A program made the translations under genes and the position numbers. Positions 32,774-43,714 of a stretch of 64,000 bases of DNA are shown here, piece by piece; position 1 is the stretch's first letter, and each line of letters begins with the position of its first letter. The stretch covers positions 4,641,009 to 4,705,008 of the forward strand of contig NC_133957.1 in assembly GCF_031877795.1 (NCBI RefSeq), given 5' to 3'. The notes beneath the pieces are model-generated. The model was not told where the DNA came from, made no database searches, and saw nothing but the letters and a program-made list of their open reading frames with translations. Source of the stretch: Strix aluco (lineage: Eukaryota > Chordata > Aves > Strigiformes > Strigidae).

Positions 32774-32848
32774 CTTGTCATTATCCAAAGGATCCTTTTG
32801 CACAAATGCCTGGACAAATTCTTCTGGTCCAATATAATTGAGTCTCTC
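32774..32848 (-). CDS. RASGEF1B-like exon, start of RasGEF catalytic domain; last one found
   Basis: Twenty-five codons between TTTGTTTAG and AAG|GTAATT, reading ERLNYIGPEEFVQAFVQKDP then LDNDK. The donor is intact, so further exons are expected. They are not present to the left within this window. Confidence 0.92.
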
Positions 32849-35800
32849 CTAAACAAAGCACACAAGCAGCCAAGTCCTACGCTATGTTAACCTGCATTTC
32901 AGAAAGAGGGGAAGGATGCAATCGTAGTTGAAGTATGACAACTCACAAGCTCTGTGTGTGTCAGCTGCTGAGCTAACACGTAGGGGTCATTGCAGACTGT
33001 GATTATGTCCCTCTGCATGGACTGGGGCTTGGTCTTTAGAACTGTGAGGCGATCTGTGGACGTGGCATTAATTTTTGCAAGTACTTCCTCATACTGGCTA
33101 ACAGTGGTGAGCTTCCGAATCAGGTTCTGGAGGAGCTGCTGTACGTTCTTCCGATACATCTGTCACGACAAGAAACGATCCGGAGACGTTTTCGAAATGT
33201 GCAAAGATAGTATTAAAGTCTGCATAACACCAAAACAGACTGATGCTGATACCTGTACTTGTTGCCAACTGAAGATGTGTTCCACTATGTGGGTTTCTAA
33301 TATTAGCATTTCATCAGACCAAAAGGAATCCAGCCAAGAATTTAAACACTGATTGTCTCACAGATTCAACAGTGACCTGGTTAGCTCAAGGAAAAGCAGA
33401 AAAGACATGCACAACCTACTGCAAGAAAAGTACCAACAATCACCAGACAAAACACAAGAAATGAAAATACTCCCATCTTCTCCTGCTTAAGACCACAGGA
33501 AAAACAATATATGATCATTCAATGATGAAAAAAGGGCCTGCTTCTCTCTGGAGTAAATCAAGACCAATTTCATTGAAGTCAGAATTAAAACTTGCAGTAA
33601 ATATGAGAAAAAGGAGAAGATAATACAAACATCTCTCTTTCACCTTGCAGGCCTTTCCATGTGGCGGTTTAAGTTAACAGGAGGGACAAATTTAGGTAGG
33701 AGCAGGACTTGACTCTTAAGTAGATAGATCTGTGTAACTGACCCCAAGGTGGTTACCATTCCAAATTCCAGATACCATCCTAAAGCCGTTAAAGCAAAAC
33801 CTAAGTGGATGAAAAAAGGAGTGTCCAAAACCTACTGGCAGCACAGCACAGGGTGATCGGTCCAAGGCAGGAATGTTTCCCATATTCTAATGAAATTCTC
33901 ATTCCCTCCAAAGCTGCCATTTACATGGATTTCCAAATTTACTCAAATACAACAGCACTATCTTGGGTCAGATTCATTCTTGAAGTCAGTTATGTTCAAC
34001 CAAGGCTGGATTTGTCTTGTTACTTGGTAAATAATTGCTTTCTGCTTAGATGTATTTTGATTTTCTAGACAAATACACACGGCGTAATTTTTCACCAGGG
34101 TGGGTGGGAAGAGCACAAGGGGATCTACATTTTCCTCAGGAAGACACAGAAGTATTACTTCAAGTGCTGCGCTTCCATCACCAGGTGTTAGGTGACACAC
34201 ACACAGACCTGCTTCACTGACCCATTCCCTCCCAAATTCTTTGAAATTTCATGTAAGAGAACTTTATGAAGCGTTTTCTTGCCCAGTTGGTACTCACCTG
34301 AGAATGAAAAAAAAAATCTAAAATACTCAGGATGAGTTCTGGCTACTGATGGAAATCACGTAATACCAGTGGGTTTAGCTTCAAAGCAAAAAAACCCCAA
34401 ACCTTGCCTTAATTTGTGGTTCATGTCAGAACTGACAAAATCAGGGAGAAAAGGCAAACTGGCAGATACCCTCCAAACCAGAACAAGAAATCAGGGTAGT
34501 TACCCACATCTGGTCTAACAGCAGTTCAGCATAACAAACATCCCTCTGCCCAGTGATGAGGCAAAACCCTCTTGGCACAAAGGCAGAAGGAAATGCCAGT
34601 TTCCTCTCACACCTCATAGGTGTAGCTGAGCCCACAAAGCCAACACCCCTCTGCTCTTTTGAGCTTCAGCCTCCTCTTGAGCGAAGGGGCAGTGACCTCG
34701 AAGCACTGTGTGTGAGGATAAGTACGCACTGCACTTTGCACACATAACAGGGATTTGCTGCTGGGCCATTACTTCATCTCAGGCATTGCTTTAATTCCAT
34801 ATATATAGAGATATATATATATTTAACAACACACCAATGAACTCACTGAATATGTCTCTTAGATACTAATTTGACTGTAGTATGGCTCCCAGTCAGCCTA
34901 AACATACAGTCTTCATCTAAATTAGGTTGACCCTTTCCACTTATTTGTCTTATTTTTTATTCTATTTTCACACTGACAATGCTGATATTTATTTATATTT
35001 AAAAATCTCTGAGGATTGGACAGCATGGGAGAAAGTGATGGGACACTTCACCTCAAGGTCACTCCTTTGTGTCCATCCCACATGGATAGTGATTGGAAGT
35101 ACCATTACTACCTGCTAGATCTGGAATACCACACGTTAAATGAGTTTCCACAGTCAATCTCACTATGTGATATCATGGTGGGGAAAACAAAAAGAGAGGT
35201 CAGTGCAATGATGTTGGGCTGCACATGAAAAAGAGATCAGGCTACGGGATGTGGCTTTGGTCTGACTGCACACAGCCATCAAGTGTTTCACAGAAAAAGC
35301 CTCTGCTAAACGTTTATATGGAACTAATCAGGAAATGGGGGGCAATGGCTGATGGGAAAGGTTTCAGATATACCTTGAAACAAAGGTCAGTTAAGTGGTA
35401 AAAGGGACCAGAACAATCTAGAAATATCTCATGAGCATGATGACCTCTCAGGACACAGAGGGAAAAAGTGGAAGGAATGGAATTAAATTGAGGGAGAAGA
35501 GGGACAAAAATAACCCCACCAAGGTTTTTCCCAAGACGATTTTCTGATGTTAGCATGGTGAAGGGTTTTAGTTGTACTCCTACTGACAGCTCTTAATAGC
35601 AGTGGAGCACGATAATTTGGGAAGTGGATTAAGAAGCTACAAGTAGAAGAGCTGTAGTGGACAGCAATAGCAAACACTGCCTCTTCTGTGTCCTTCAAGG
35701 TGGTGACTCACACAAATCCAAGCAATCTGTAGAAAAGCAAGGTCAAGGAAGTTGCCACTTACTGTTCCAAGCAGTTCACAGTAACACAAGTCAATTCACT

Positions 35801-38800
35801 GCAGTGCTTGCTTTCCCTTTGTCTTTCTAAAGGAAACCTCAAAGTCCAAAAAAGCTCAAAGCTAGAGCTAGAAAAGATCTACAGCTGGCTGCCAGAGTAA
35901 GACTGCTCCCTAGCGCTCATTTTCTAGCAATTTGTACGTTTGCCTTTCTCCTCAATAGATGACTTCACTGTTTAAACTGTCTGCAGTGCCAGAAACTTCA
36001 CTGTAGACAACCCTTCCCTGTTGCCAGTTCACTCTCGTATCCACCAGCCCAACTGGCCCAGGCTGAACAGCTCGCTCTCTCTTTTTGTGCCAGTGGGTAT
36101 TTTTCAAACAGGTGTGAGTCCTCAATCTTATTCCTTTTCCTTGAACCGAACTTCAGTTCCCTGTCTTCCTATGAAGAGTACCCAGACACAAAGCAACAGT
36201 GCAGGAGCGCTGTACAGGGAAAAGTTCCTCCTGGCACCCCACAGTGAAGGCAAAGCTCCACAGCCCAGAGCCCCCGTAGCTATCTCGCAGCAGTTCTAAG
36301 CTTGCTCATCAAATCCGGTATCATTTTCATTTCTATTCCATACTGCACCTCACTCTCTTGTCCCATCTTCTTTTGTCCCTCCCCATTTCCACAACACCAC
36401 AATGTATTTTAGCTTCCAAACTCGGTTTAGGTTTGTTCTTTTCCAGCCTTGTTTACAGTCTCTCAAGACCTTTCCAGGCCTTTGGTAGCACTTGCAACCC
36501 CTCCCAGTAAAGCTCACCTAAATGCTTGTTAACATGCCCTTGGCATAAGGTACTAAGGAATAGCAGCCCCTGAGGAATGCTACAAACACGATGCCATTTA
36601 GCAGCTGCTCTTTGTGTTTATAGTTCTTCCAAACGCCACTCCAGTGCCTTTTGTAATGTGAGTATTATGGCAGCTACGCATGATCTGCTCATTGAAACCT
36701 TGGTAATTGCCTTGCCACTAAGTGAATATTAACTTTTGGCTTTTGGCTGAGTTTATTTCAGTACTTACAAGACAACCATCAGTTAAGCATCAAAATATTT
36801 CATAATACCTCTGTGAAACTTTACTTCCACCTGAGAATGGGACTTAGAAAAAGGTCAGGTGATTTCCTTGTGTGCTCCACCCAGAGGAATGAATACGACA
36901 GACTCCCTCTCAGCCCATATCTGATGCTTTAAGTTCAAGACAATTCTTCCTGGTCCAGTTTTTTTTTAGAAACTTTTTTTCAAACCTGCTATAACTCTTC
37001 CACTGACCTGCTTCTGTAGCTGGAAAACCCAGGCCCAGTGCCAGCACACTGTACTCACACAAATCGAAGAAATTATCAACATCAGTAGGGATTTCTCAGA
37101 TATGCAAGGCTTCCAAGCAGAATCACTAAAATGAAAAATACCACCAGCCAGCAAGCTGTGTCTATCTGCACAAGATGCGATTATATTACGGGTTTAGGGA
37201 TGGAGTGAACCTTACCTGTGCTTTGAAAAGGCTCTGCTTGTGCTGCGTGGTTTCCTCCTAGGCCTAGGTAGCAGGCAGAACTTCTTGCCTACCAGCACCT
37301 TCATACTAAGCTAGCTTAGCCACCCAGAGCCGTACCAACAACAAACCTACAATATCAGAGCGTTAAAGGAATGCCTTTTTATCAATTAACTTTGTACACA
37401 GACAACTCACCTCATCACCACTGGCTATTCTTTGTGCCAACTCTTTTAAGTTCCTCATCATTCTTTCATCTCGGAAATCATAAGGAAACGTCTCTGTCCA
37501 TTCAGTCAACAACTGTAGGATTTTGGGTGCAATTTTTCGTATCTGATTCTATTGGAAAATGGCAAGGAGGAATGTTACAAGTAACAGCAGTACAGCACAT
37601 ATCTAACCCAAAGGAAACAGAATTCCCTTCTATAGGATACTGTGGAGCATAAGGGTATGAAGGTCACTTAAATTTTTAAGCTTAACTTAATTCAGCATTG
37701 GAATAAAGGCCAGAGCCAATACCCAATGAAGCCAATGAAGAGATTCTCATTGGCTTATCTGATGTGGGAATTAGGCCCCAGGTAGGTGGAAATCTTAGAA
37801 TGATTTTCCCCATTATCAGGAGTGTCTCAGCGCAAGACATTTATTAGTGTTTCTGTAACTTATGGCTAACTGTCAACAATGAAAGTGGTAAGTCCAGTTC
37901 TGCCAGGACTTACACACACACTATACCTTATAGGGAGAAAGCAATGGAATTATTCAAGTATCTGAATTTAATTTGTGTCATTTTCTACTGGCGTGGAGGT
38001 TCTCTCCAAACATCCACATCCCGTCCCCTTTCAGCTCCAGCCATGACAGGCAAAGGGGCCAGCGATCTAAGCCACTCTGCAAAGACTGTAGCAAGAGCGC
38101 AGCTTAAACATGTGAGACAGGTCAGTGTAATCCCCACTGACATGCTCAATTCATCATTACATCTTTCCAACATTTTGGCATTACATGTCAAGACATTCGG
38201 AGCCCTGAAACAAAAGCAACCACTGCAGGGCCAGTGCGGGATATGTCATTAACAGCAGCACTTTCATTTCTGGGCCGTATGTTGGTAAAACAGTGCAGCA
38301 GCAGCAACAGTCTTCACAGAGACAGGCTGAGCAGTGTGGAAATTCCACATGAATGTCAGCAAAGAAAGGGTCACATTCTAGGTGCTCGTATCAGGTTTTC
38401 AATCTGTTTAATCCTACTGAGGACTCTCTTGAGCAGGAACATTTTTCCGCGGGCAGGGAGGAGACATTTGAGTGGAAGTAACAGGAGTCCCTGAGAACGA
38501 GGGACCTCACCTTGTCCAGGCCAGGCTCACTCAGTCTCTGCTGCTCAGGGCACAGATAGCAGACTCTGGCCATGAGCTCACGCGGGTGCATGAACAGGTG
38601 TGAACTGAGAAGGAAGGTGAAGATGTACGTCCTCTGCAAACAAGAGGAAGACAGAGAAAGGGATGAGGATAAATTACCACCAGCTTTATATTTTCTCCAA
38701 CTGTGTTCCTGGCAAATCCATTCCTAAAACTTTACTATCTGCAGAAGAAAACTCTGCATGTGACTGTGACAAGAGCTATTACTACAGCAATAAGCATTTA

Positions 38801-40592
38801 ATTTAACACTTGTCATTGCTCCAGAATCAGTGTTATAAATTCGTGCTTGAGCCAAGCTATGCAAGATTTAACCAGAACAAGGTAGAGTAGGGCTGGTATA
38901 GCTCTCCTATTGCACACAGCCTCATTGCAAGCTCAGTACCTAAAATTACTCAGAATAAAATTTCAACTCATCTTCTCTTGCTCTACAGTAAATCTTTGTG
39001 AGAGCCATTACCATGTTACATAACTCTTTGTAGGCTGACAATGGAATAAAATTCATGCTGCAAGTCCAAGATACTTAGAATACCAACAGAGAAATCCTGT
39101 CTGCTTCCACACTGATAGTGAAAGTAAACAGTCTTCAGAAAAAGAATAAAAAGAGATGCCAGTTGACCAGATCGCTGAGCTGACTCAATTTTGCCACGTA
39201 CACCACCTTTACCATGCTGTGCTTGCCTGTCTGACCTCAGTGAACCGCACACTATGACCTTGTACTTCCTTTAAGAATCTCCAAATACTGTTCATTTCCC
39301 ACAGTATTGCTTGTCTCCTGGGTGAAAGCAGAGGGAACTGCATAGCTTAATTTTACAGAACAAAAATTAGTAACTCATTCTGAGGTTACAAGAAGAGGCT
39401 CCTTATTTTGCTTTAATTTTCCATATATCATGATTTGAACTCACTGTGAGATGGATATACAAAATAGCCACTCCACTCTCCACACTGCCAGTAGTTAAGT
39501 ATCTGTGGCACCCACAAGAAAGATTCTACAATGTTCCAGTCCTAGGAACTTGGAATAAACATCATGTTTGACCAACTGGTGTCTAAATTGCTACATGTTT
39601 GAATTTTAAGCATTAGTGGATAAGCACTAGCTTAAGCACAGTCCTGTGCTGCTACTAACTCCGACCCAAGTTAAAAAAGATCCTGTCTTGGAAACATGAA
39701 TAGATCTACGACAACAACAGAAACTGAGTATAAGCAGAGTTATGTTTTCAGCAAGAGCCTTTCAACAAGCACAGATGCAGTTTCATCATCCCTCAGTCAT
39801 CCCCAACTGCCCCCCCCCCCCTTTTGATATCATTCTTCTTCTCTAAGAATTATATAAAATGTCTCAATGCACAGATGCATCTAGACAGGCCAAAAATTCT
39901 CAGATGACAGATGTTCCACTCTCACGTCCAGCATCTGTTGATTCCAAACAGGGTGGCACTAGTTCAACTGGTTGCTAATTGCAAGATATGTGGGGACCTC
40001 ACATGAGCAATGGGAAATAACCACTAAAAACTGTTTTTAAACTAAAGACATCCATACTGTCACGCTGGTGGTCACGTCTTTCTCCTCAGCTTGCCTGACA
40101 GACTTTAAAGGGTCAATGGTACATACAACCCACCGAACAGTAAGCCACACTAGGTACTTACTTTATAAATGAGACCAGGGCTGTGCACCTCACAACAGGA
40201 GTAATAAAGAATTAGACTTCCTAGGTCAGGTGAGCTACTGCACGCTGCACTCACATGAAGCAATAGTTATCCTGTCATTGCTACCTCAGTCACTTGAACC
40301 CCTTCCTTGGCAATCTGATGTGACACGTTCTGCTTTGGCTGTACATGTGAAGTTCCTCTTTACGAGATGCGTGAGGCCCAGCCATACAGCTAACTGGGGT
40401 ACAGACTTACATCAGGGTAGCAGTCTACCCTGGGTACCAAGTGCTGGATCAGAGCTCCCAGAGACCCCGACAGGAGTTGTTGTCATGGTAACAGAGCCCT
40501 CCACAGTTGTCTTCTTCTGACTGATACAGGTTCCTGTTGTAGCCACTGCTGTCAAACACAGCTGCAAAGGGAGGTGTCTGGGGCATCCTTTC
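32774..40592 (-). CDS. RASGEF1B-like Ras guanine-nucleotide exchange factor, 5' coding exons only
   Basis: Five minus-strand coding exons would give 240 residues that closely match the RASGEF1B N-terminus, against about 473 for the whole protein. The order is: N-terminal segment (MPQTPPFAAVFDSSGYNRNL), REM/RasGEF_N domain (TYIFTFLLSSHLF; APKILQLLTEWTETFPYDF), linker (STDRLTVLKTK; AQQLTHTEL) and the first 25 residues of the RasGEF domain (NYIGPEEFVQAFVQKDP). Family members activate Rap2-type GTPases. All junctions are phase 0 with GT/AG ends. The catalytic core exons are not found. The first coding exon has a 1-nt deletion. The match is clearly closer to RASGEF1B than to 1A or 1C, but several unusual residues leave open a diverged paralogue, so no symbol is assigned. 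Confidence 0.88.
32947..33159 (-). CDS. RASGEF1B-like exon, linker to catalytic domain
   Basis: Seventy-one codons between GTGACAG and CTT|GTGAGT, reading MYRKNVQQLLQNLIRKLTTV, then DRLTVLKTKPQSMQRDIITV. The NDPYVLAQQLTHTEL end is the entry to the RasGEF domain. It is intact. Confidence 0.93.
33160..37410. other. Intron of the RASGEF1B-like gene
   Basis: A 4.25 kb intron with no exon or gene seen. A short (AT)n patch lies near 34,800-34,825. Other open frames are short and unrecognised. Confidence 0.6.
37411..37542 (-). CDS. RASGEF1B-like exon, REM domain part 2
   Basis: Forty-four codons between AGAATCAG and GAG|GTGAGT, reading IRKIAPKILQLLTEWTETFP, then YDFRDERMMRNLKELAQRIA. It is very close to the family and intact. 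Confidence 0.93.
38511..38633 (-). CDS. RASGEF1B-like exon, REM domain part 1
   Basis: Forty-one codons between TTTGCAG and AAG|GTGAGG, reading RTYIFTFLLSSHLFMHPREL, then MARVCYLCPEQQRLSEPGLD. The REM domain stabilises the catalytic domain in Ras exchange factors. The frame is intact. Confidence 0.9.
40411..40592 (-). CDS. RASGEF1B-like first coding exon, with 1-nt frameshift
   Basis: After the acceptor TCTCCTCAG and seven 5'-UTR bases, ATG (40,584-40,586) opens MPQTPPFAAVFDSSGYNRNL and on to YHDNN. One base is then missing between 40,476 and 40,477: AACAACTCCTG, where the family needs one more C. The frame beyond resumes as LLSG, then ALIQHLVPRVDCYPD, and ends at the donor GAT|GTAAGT. The exon is 176 coding bases where 177 (59 codons) are expected. 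As written, translation stops eight codons after the break. Confidence 0.85.
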
Positions 40593-41425
40593 CTGAGGAG
40601 ACACACAAAAAGATACGGGGTAATTACCACAAGGCACAACAACGTAAGAGGCTTTCTCCACTGCAGAGATAGGAAGCACTAGAGCACGAGGAAGAAATCC
40701 CAGTGTCATACCCTGGGTTGCCTGAACACAGCAGTAAAGATTGTGCCGTCTTCCAGCCCGTGCAGATTTCTCAGGGAAGGGCAACACAGGCTCTCATCAC
40801 TGCCTGTCTACTGCAATTGCCACGTGCTTATTTTATATCTTGCTGTTTCTTCATTAAATGACAGATAAGGGGTCAAGGTTAAGAGTTAGAAGGAGCGTAC
40901 AAGAATCCTGACAGGTTTGGGGAACTCAAACTTTTTGTAAAGCTTTTGGGGACGTGGCATAACGTTCATTGACAACTTTGGGCAAATCCTTACAGCAGCT
41001 ACCTAAGAGCAGCGCTCTGATGGGGAAGCGTGTTCAGGCTGTCATGGGCTGCCACAGCCCCCGTCAGCGCAGAGGGAGAGAGACTGAAGCGAAGCCCAGC
41101 CCTGAAGAGGCCACGTGTGAGGACAGTCTACTTATGCAACACAACAACCACGTAACTACAATCGAAAGCTCCAATTTCCCAACTCCACCCTGGTAAATCA
41201 GTGCTGGGTTTTTCCAATTCTACCGTGACAGGTGTGACCCAGGCTAAAGACCGACGCTTCAGGGCATCTGTCTCCACCTACCCTCTGAGTGGCTTCACAG
41301 AAATTTGGAAAAATATGCCTGTGTATAGTTGCTTATCAATGTTGTCCAAGCTCACCAATGATATCAAAGATGTGAGCAAAGTCAGACATCTGTTAAACGC
41401 TCTCTCCAAATTCTGTGACAATATG

Positions 41426-41561
41426 AAAAATCCAGCCCTGTGTCTTCCAGCTTCAGATTTTCTTAATACTTAAGGAAAAATAAAGCAATTACTCATCAGT
41501 CTGCACCTCAGTGCCTGTGGAATAACCAATTTCCTTGCTCTTACCAAGGAAAAGATCAGCC
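41426..41561 (+). repeat. 136-bp inverted repeat, left copy
   Basis: It pairs base for base, without indels, with the reverse complement of 43,579-43,714 (coordinates sum to 85,140). The differences I noticed are at GCCTGTGG versus GCCCGCGG, i.e. CpG-type C-to-T changes. It contains AAGGAAAAATAAAG, so a poly(A)-signal-like motif is in both copies. It may be the terminal repeat of an unidentified element. Confidence 0.8.
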
Positions 41562-42371
41562 AGTGCTGCAGGCTGTTCAGTCATCCAGAGTAGTGGGTGG
41601 GCAGCAAGGGGGCTGTGAGCACCCAAGAGCTCTTTTGGTGACAAAGGCCAAAAGATAAAATCTCTCTGATTATCTGAGAGCTGAGTTCTACCCTCCTTCC
41701 CTCCCCTCCCCTCTCTCCTTCCTTTTGGGAGTAGCGGTTCTTGTCAGTTTAAGGAACCTGGGTTTTACAGCCTTGACTGCAAGCCAAGTTTGTGCTCAAT
41801 TTTAACCACAAATATGTGCTGGTTTTAACTCTACTACAGCAGTTACTGGACCGTGAGTACTAATGGGCCAGGCACATTCGGGGAGTGGACAGATCAAGTG
41901 CAGAAAGGTATTGCACACTGCTTCCCCCCTCCCCTCGCCTTGGGAGGCAAGGGGGATCAAATTGAGAAGATAGTATGCCCAGGCTGCCCTGCCTGTGTGC
42001 TGACAGAGCGTGTGCATGTGCCTGAGAAAAGCATTAATGCCCCCGAGCCACCATTGTCAGTGCAGATGCTGCTGCTTTTCTCTCCATTGTATCAAATCCT
42101 ATTTGGGAAAAGGCTCTGTAAAGCTACAGACTTCAGCAAACACCAGCCTGTGAAGGCACCCCGTTTTGAAAACAACTGGCAACGTGACAGCCTGGAGATA
42201 AACAGCATGCTGCCATCTGTGTGCTCCGCAGCCCACGACAAAGAACTGCTCAGAGTGAGCTCGGTGGGGATGACGAGCTATTAAGTTATTAGCTAGATTC
42301 CTGGGGACCTGAAGCACCACACACACCACAGACTTGATGCTGCTGGCAGCATGTCCAGACAGTGGAGGCAT

Positions 42372-43399
42372 TCAAACCAGCACAAGACTGAGGGATTCAG
42401 TAAATAAACAGCAAGAGAAAGCCCAAAACAGTTGCAAAGACAGAGAGGGACAGTGAAAAGAGCCTCTTGGCCTGTGTGATGGGTGCTGACCCCACCTTGC
42501 GAGATGCCAAGAGATATCTGCATCCAAACGGGAAAGAGTGAGGAGTCTCCGTGTCTGAAAAGTGACATGAGTCACTCTGTGCAGCTGTTCAACCAGTGAC
42601 TGAATTCCATCCAGCCCAACGATTTGGGAGAACAACAAAGTCAATACTTGTGCTGCAGCGTAAGAGCATGAGGGGCAGGACTGAACAAAACAAGGTTCCT
42701 GTACAAGAGAGTTCACATCACTGGGCAAGTGAGGAGCAATCCAACCACAGCCACACTCTGCAATGATAAAGCATCCTGATGCATAAAGTCTCTTGGGCTT
42801 TCAGGCTCTTTGCAAGGCTGGCAAAGTTTGGGAAACAAAGCATTACCAAGGAGCTGACAGGAACGTTCTGCAGCAGTTTCTAGGTTTTCATACTGTTCAA
42901 AGCTCACCATGTTTTAATCACAGAGACTTGAACAAATCCAAAATATTCTGCAGCCCACGGCGCTGAAAGATGTCCCGTTTGCACACAAATTCAGAAGTCT
43001 CTTCAGCTACTGCAGCAAAGTTTACTCAGCCATGAGGCAAGTGGCAGTGGACAGTGTGTAAACACTTGCCACCCACCAAACCTTATACTCTACAAGGGAA
43101 TAATACTCTACAAGGAAAGTGAGAAAGGCTAGTCTGCGTCTGCAAAGCAACTTGACGTCAATATCGTCACTGTAAAGAACCAAGGCGAGCAGTGGTTTCA
43201 CTCCAGATTTTTGCTTTGGGTGGTGAGAGTTATGTGAAATCACAACTAATTGCTGGCTCGGCTCGCTAAAACGTCTATAGATTCCAGTTTCACCCTGAAC
43301 TGGGCTGTTCTGGTTAATACAAAGCAGACTCGGGCAGTATCTCATTTCATGGGTGATACAATGTTTGGGGAAAAACCTCCACTTCCACCACACCACCAA
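42372..43399 (-). pseudogene. Possible degraded intronless coding remnant, unidentified
   Basis: Successive minus-strand pieces in shifting frames look more protein-like than chance. They include SGVKPLLALVLYSDDIDVKL, then FVCKRDIFQRRGLQNILDLF, then ENLETAAERSCQLLGNALFP, then QVLTLLFSQIVGLDGIQSLV. The leucine-rich helical texture suggests an armadillo/HEAT-type protein. I cannot name it. Frame breaks lie near 43,020 and 42,915. It is enclosed by the 136-bp inverted repeats. It could be an old retrocopy or simply chance. Confidence 0.25.
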
Positions 43400-43578
43400 C
43401 TTCTGTCACGGTAAGAACTGAAACAGGTGTGAATCACAGCAGGGTTTTCCTCCCACGTATTTCACACATGCATACTACGTATTACTGCCTGATAAAACAC
43501 AAGACTTGGCAGAAGGTCTGCAGGCAGTGCTTAAACTCTAATAACTAATTCCCAAAGGGAATTTGGGTTTGCAGCTCC

Positions 43579-43714
43579 GGCTGATCTTTTCCTTGGTAAG
43601 AGCAAGGAAATTGGTTATTCCGCGGGCACTGAGGTGCAGACTGATGAGTAATTGCTTTATTTTTCCTTAAGTATTAAGAAAATCTGAAGCTGGAAGACAC
43701 AGGGCTGGATTTTT
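43579..43714 (-). repeat. 136-bp inverted repeat, right copy
   Basis: Reverse complement of 41,426-41,561. This copy keeps the CpGs that are decayed in the left copy. The enclosed segment is about 2.0 kb. Confidence 0.8.

Noticed and set aside
41201-41473. 90-codon + strand open frame ending near AATAAA
   Set aside because: It has no recognised similarity, and its end lies in the 136-bp inverted repeat, so the poly(A)-like signal is part of the repeat. It might belong with the unidentified remnant at 42.3-43.4 kb, but this is unsupported.
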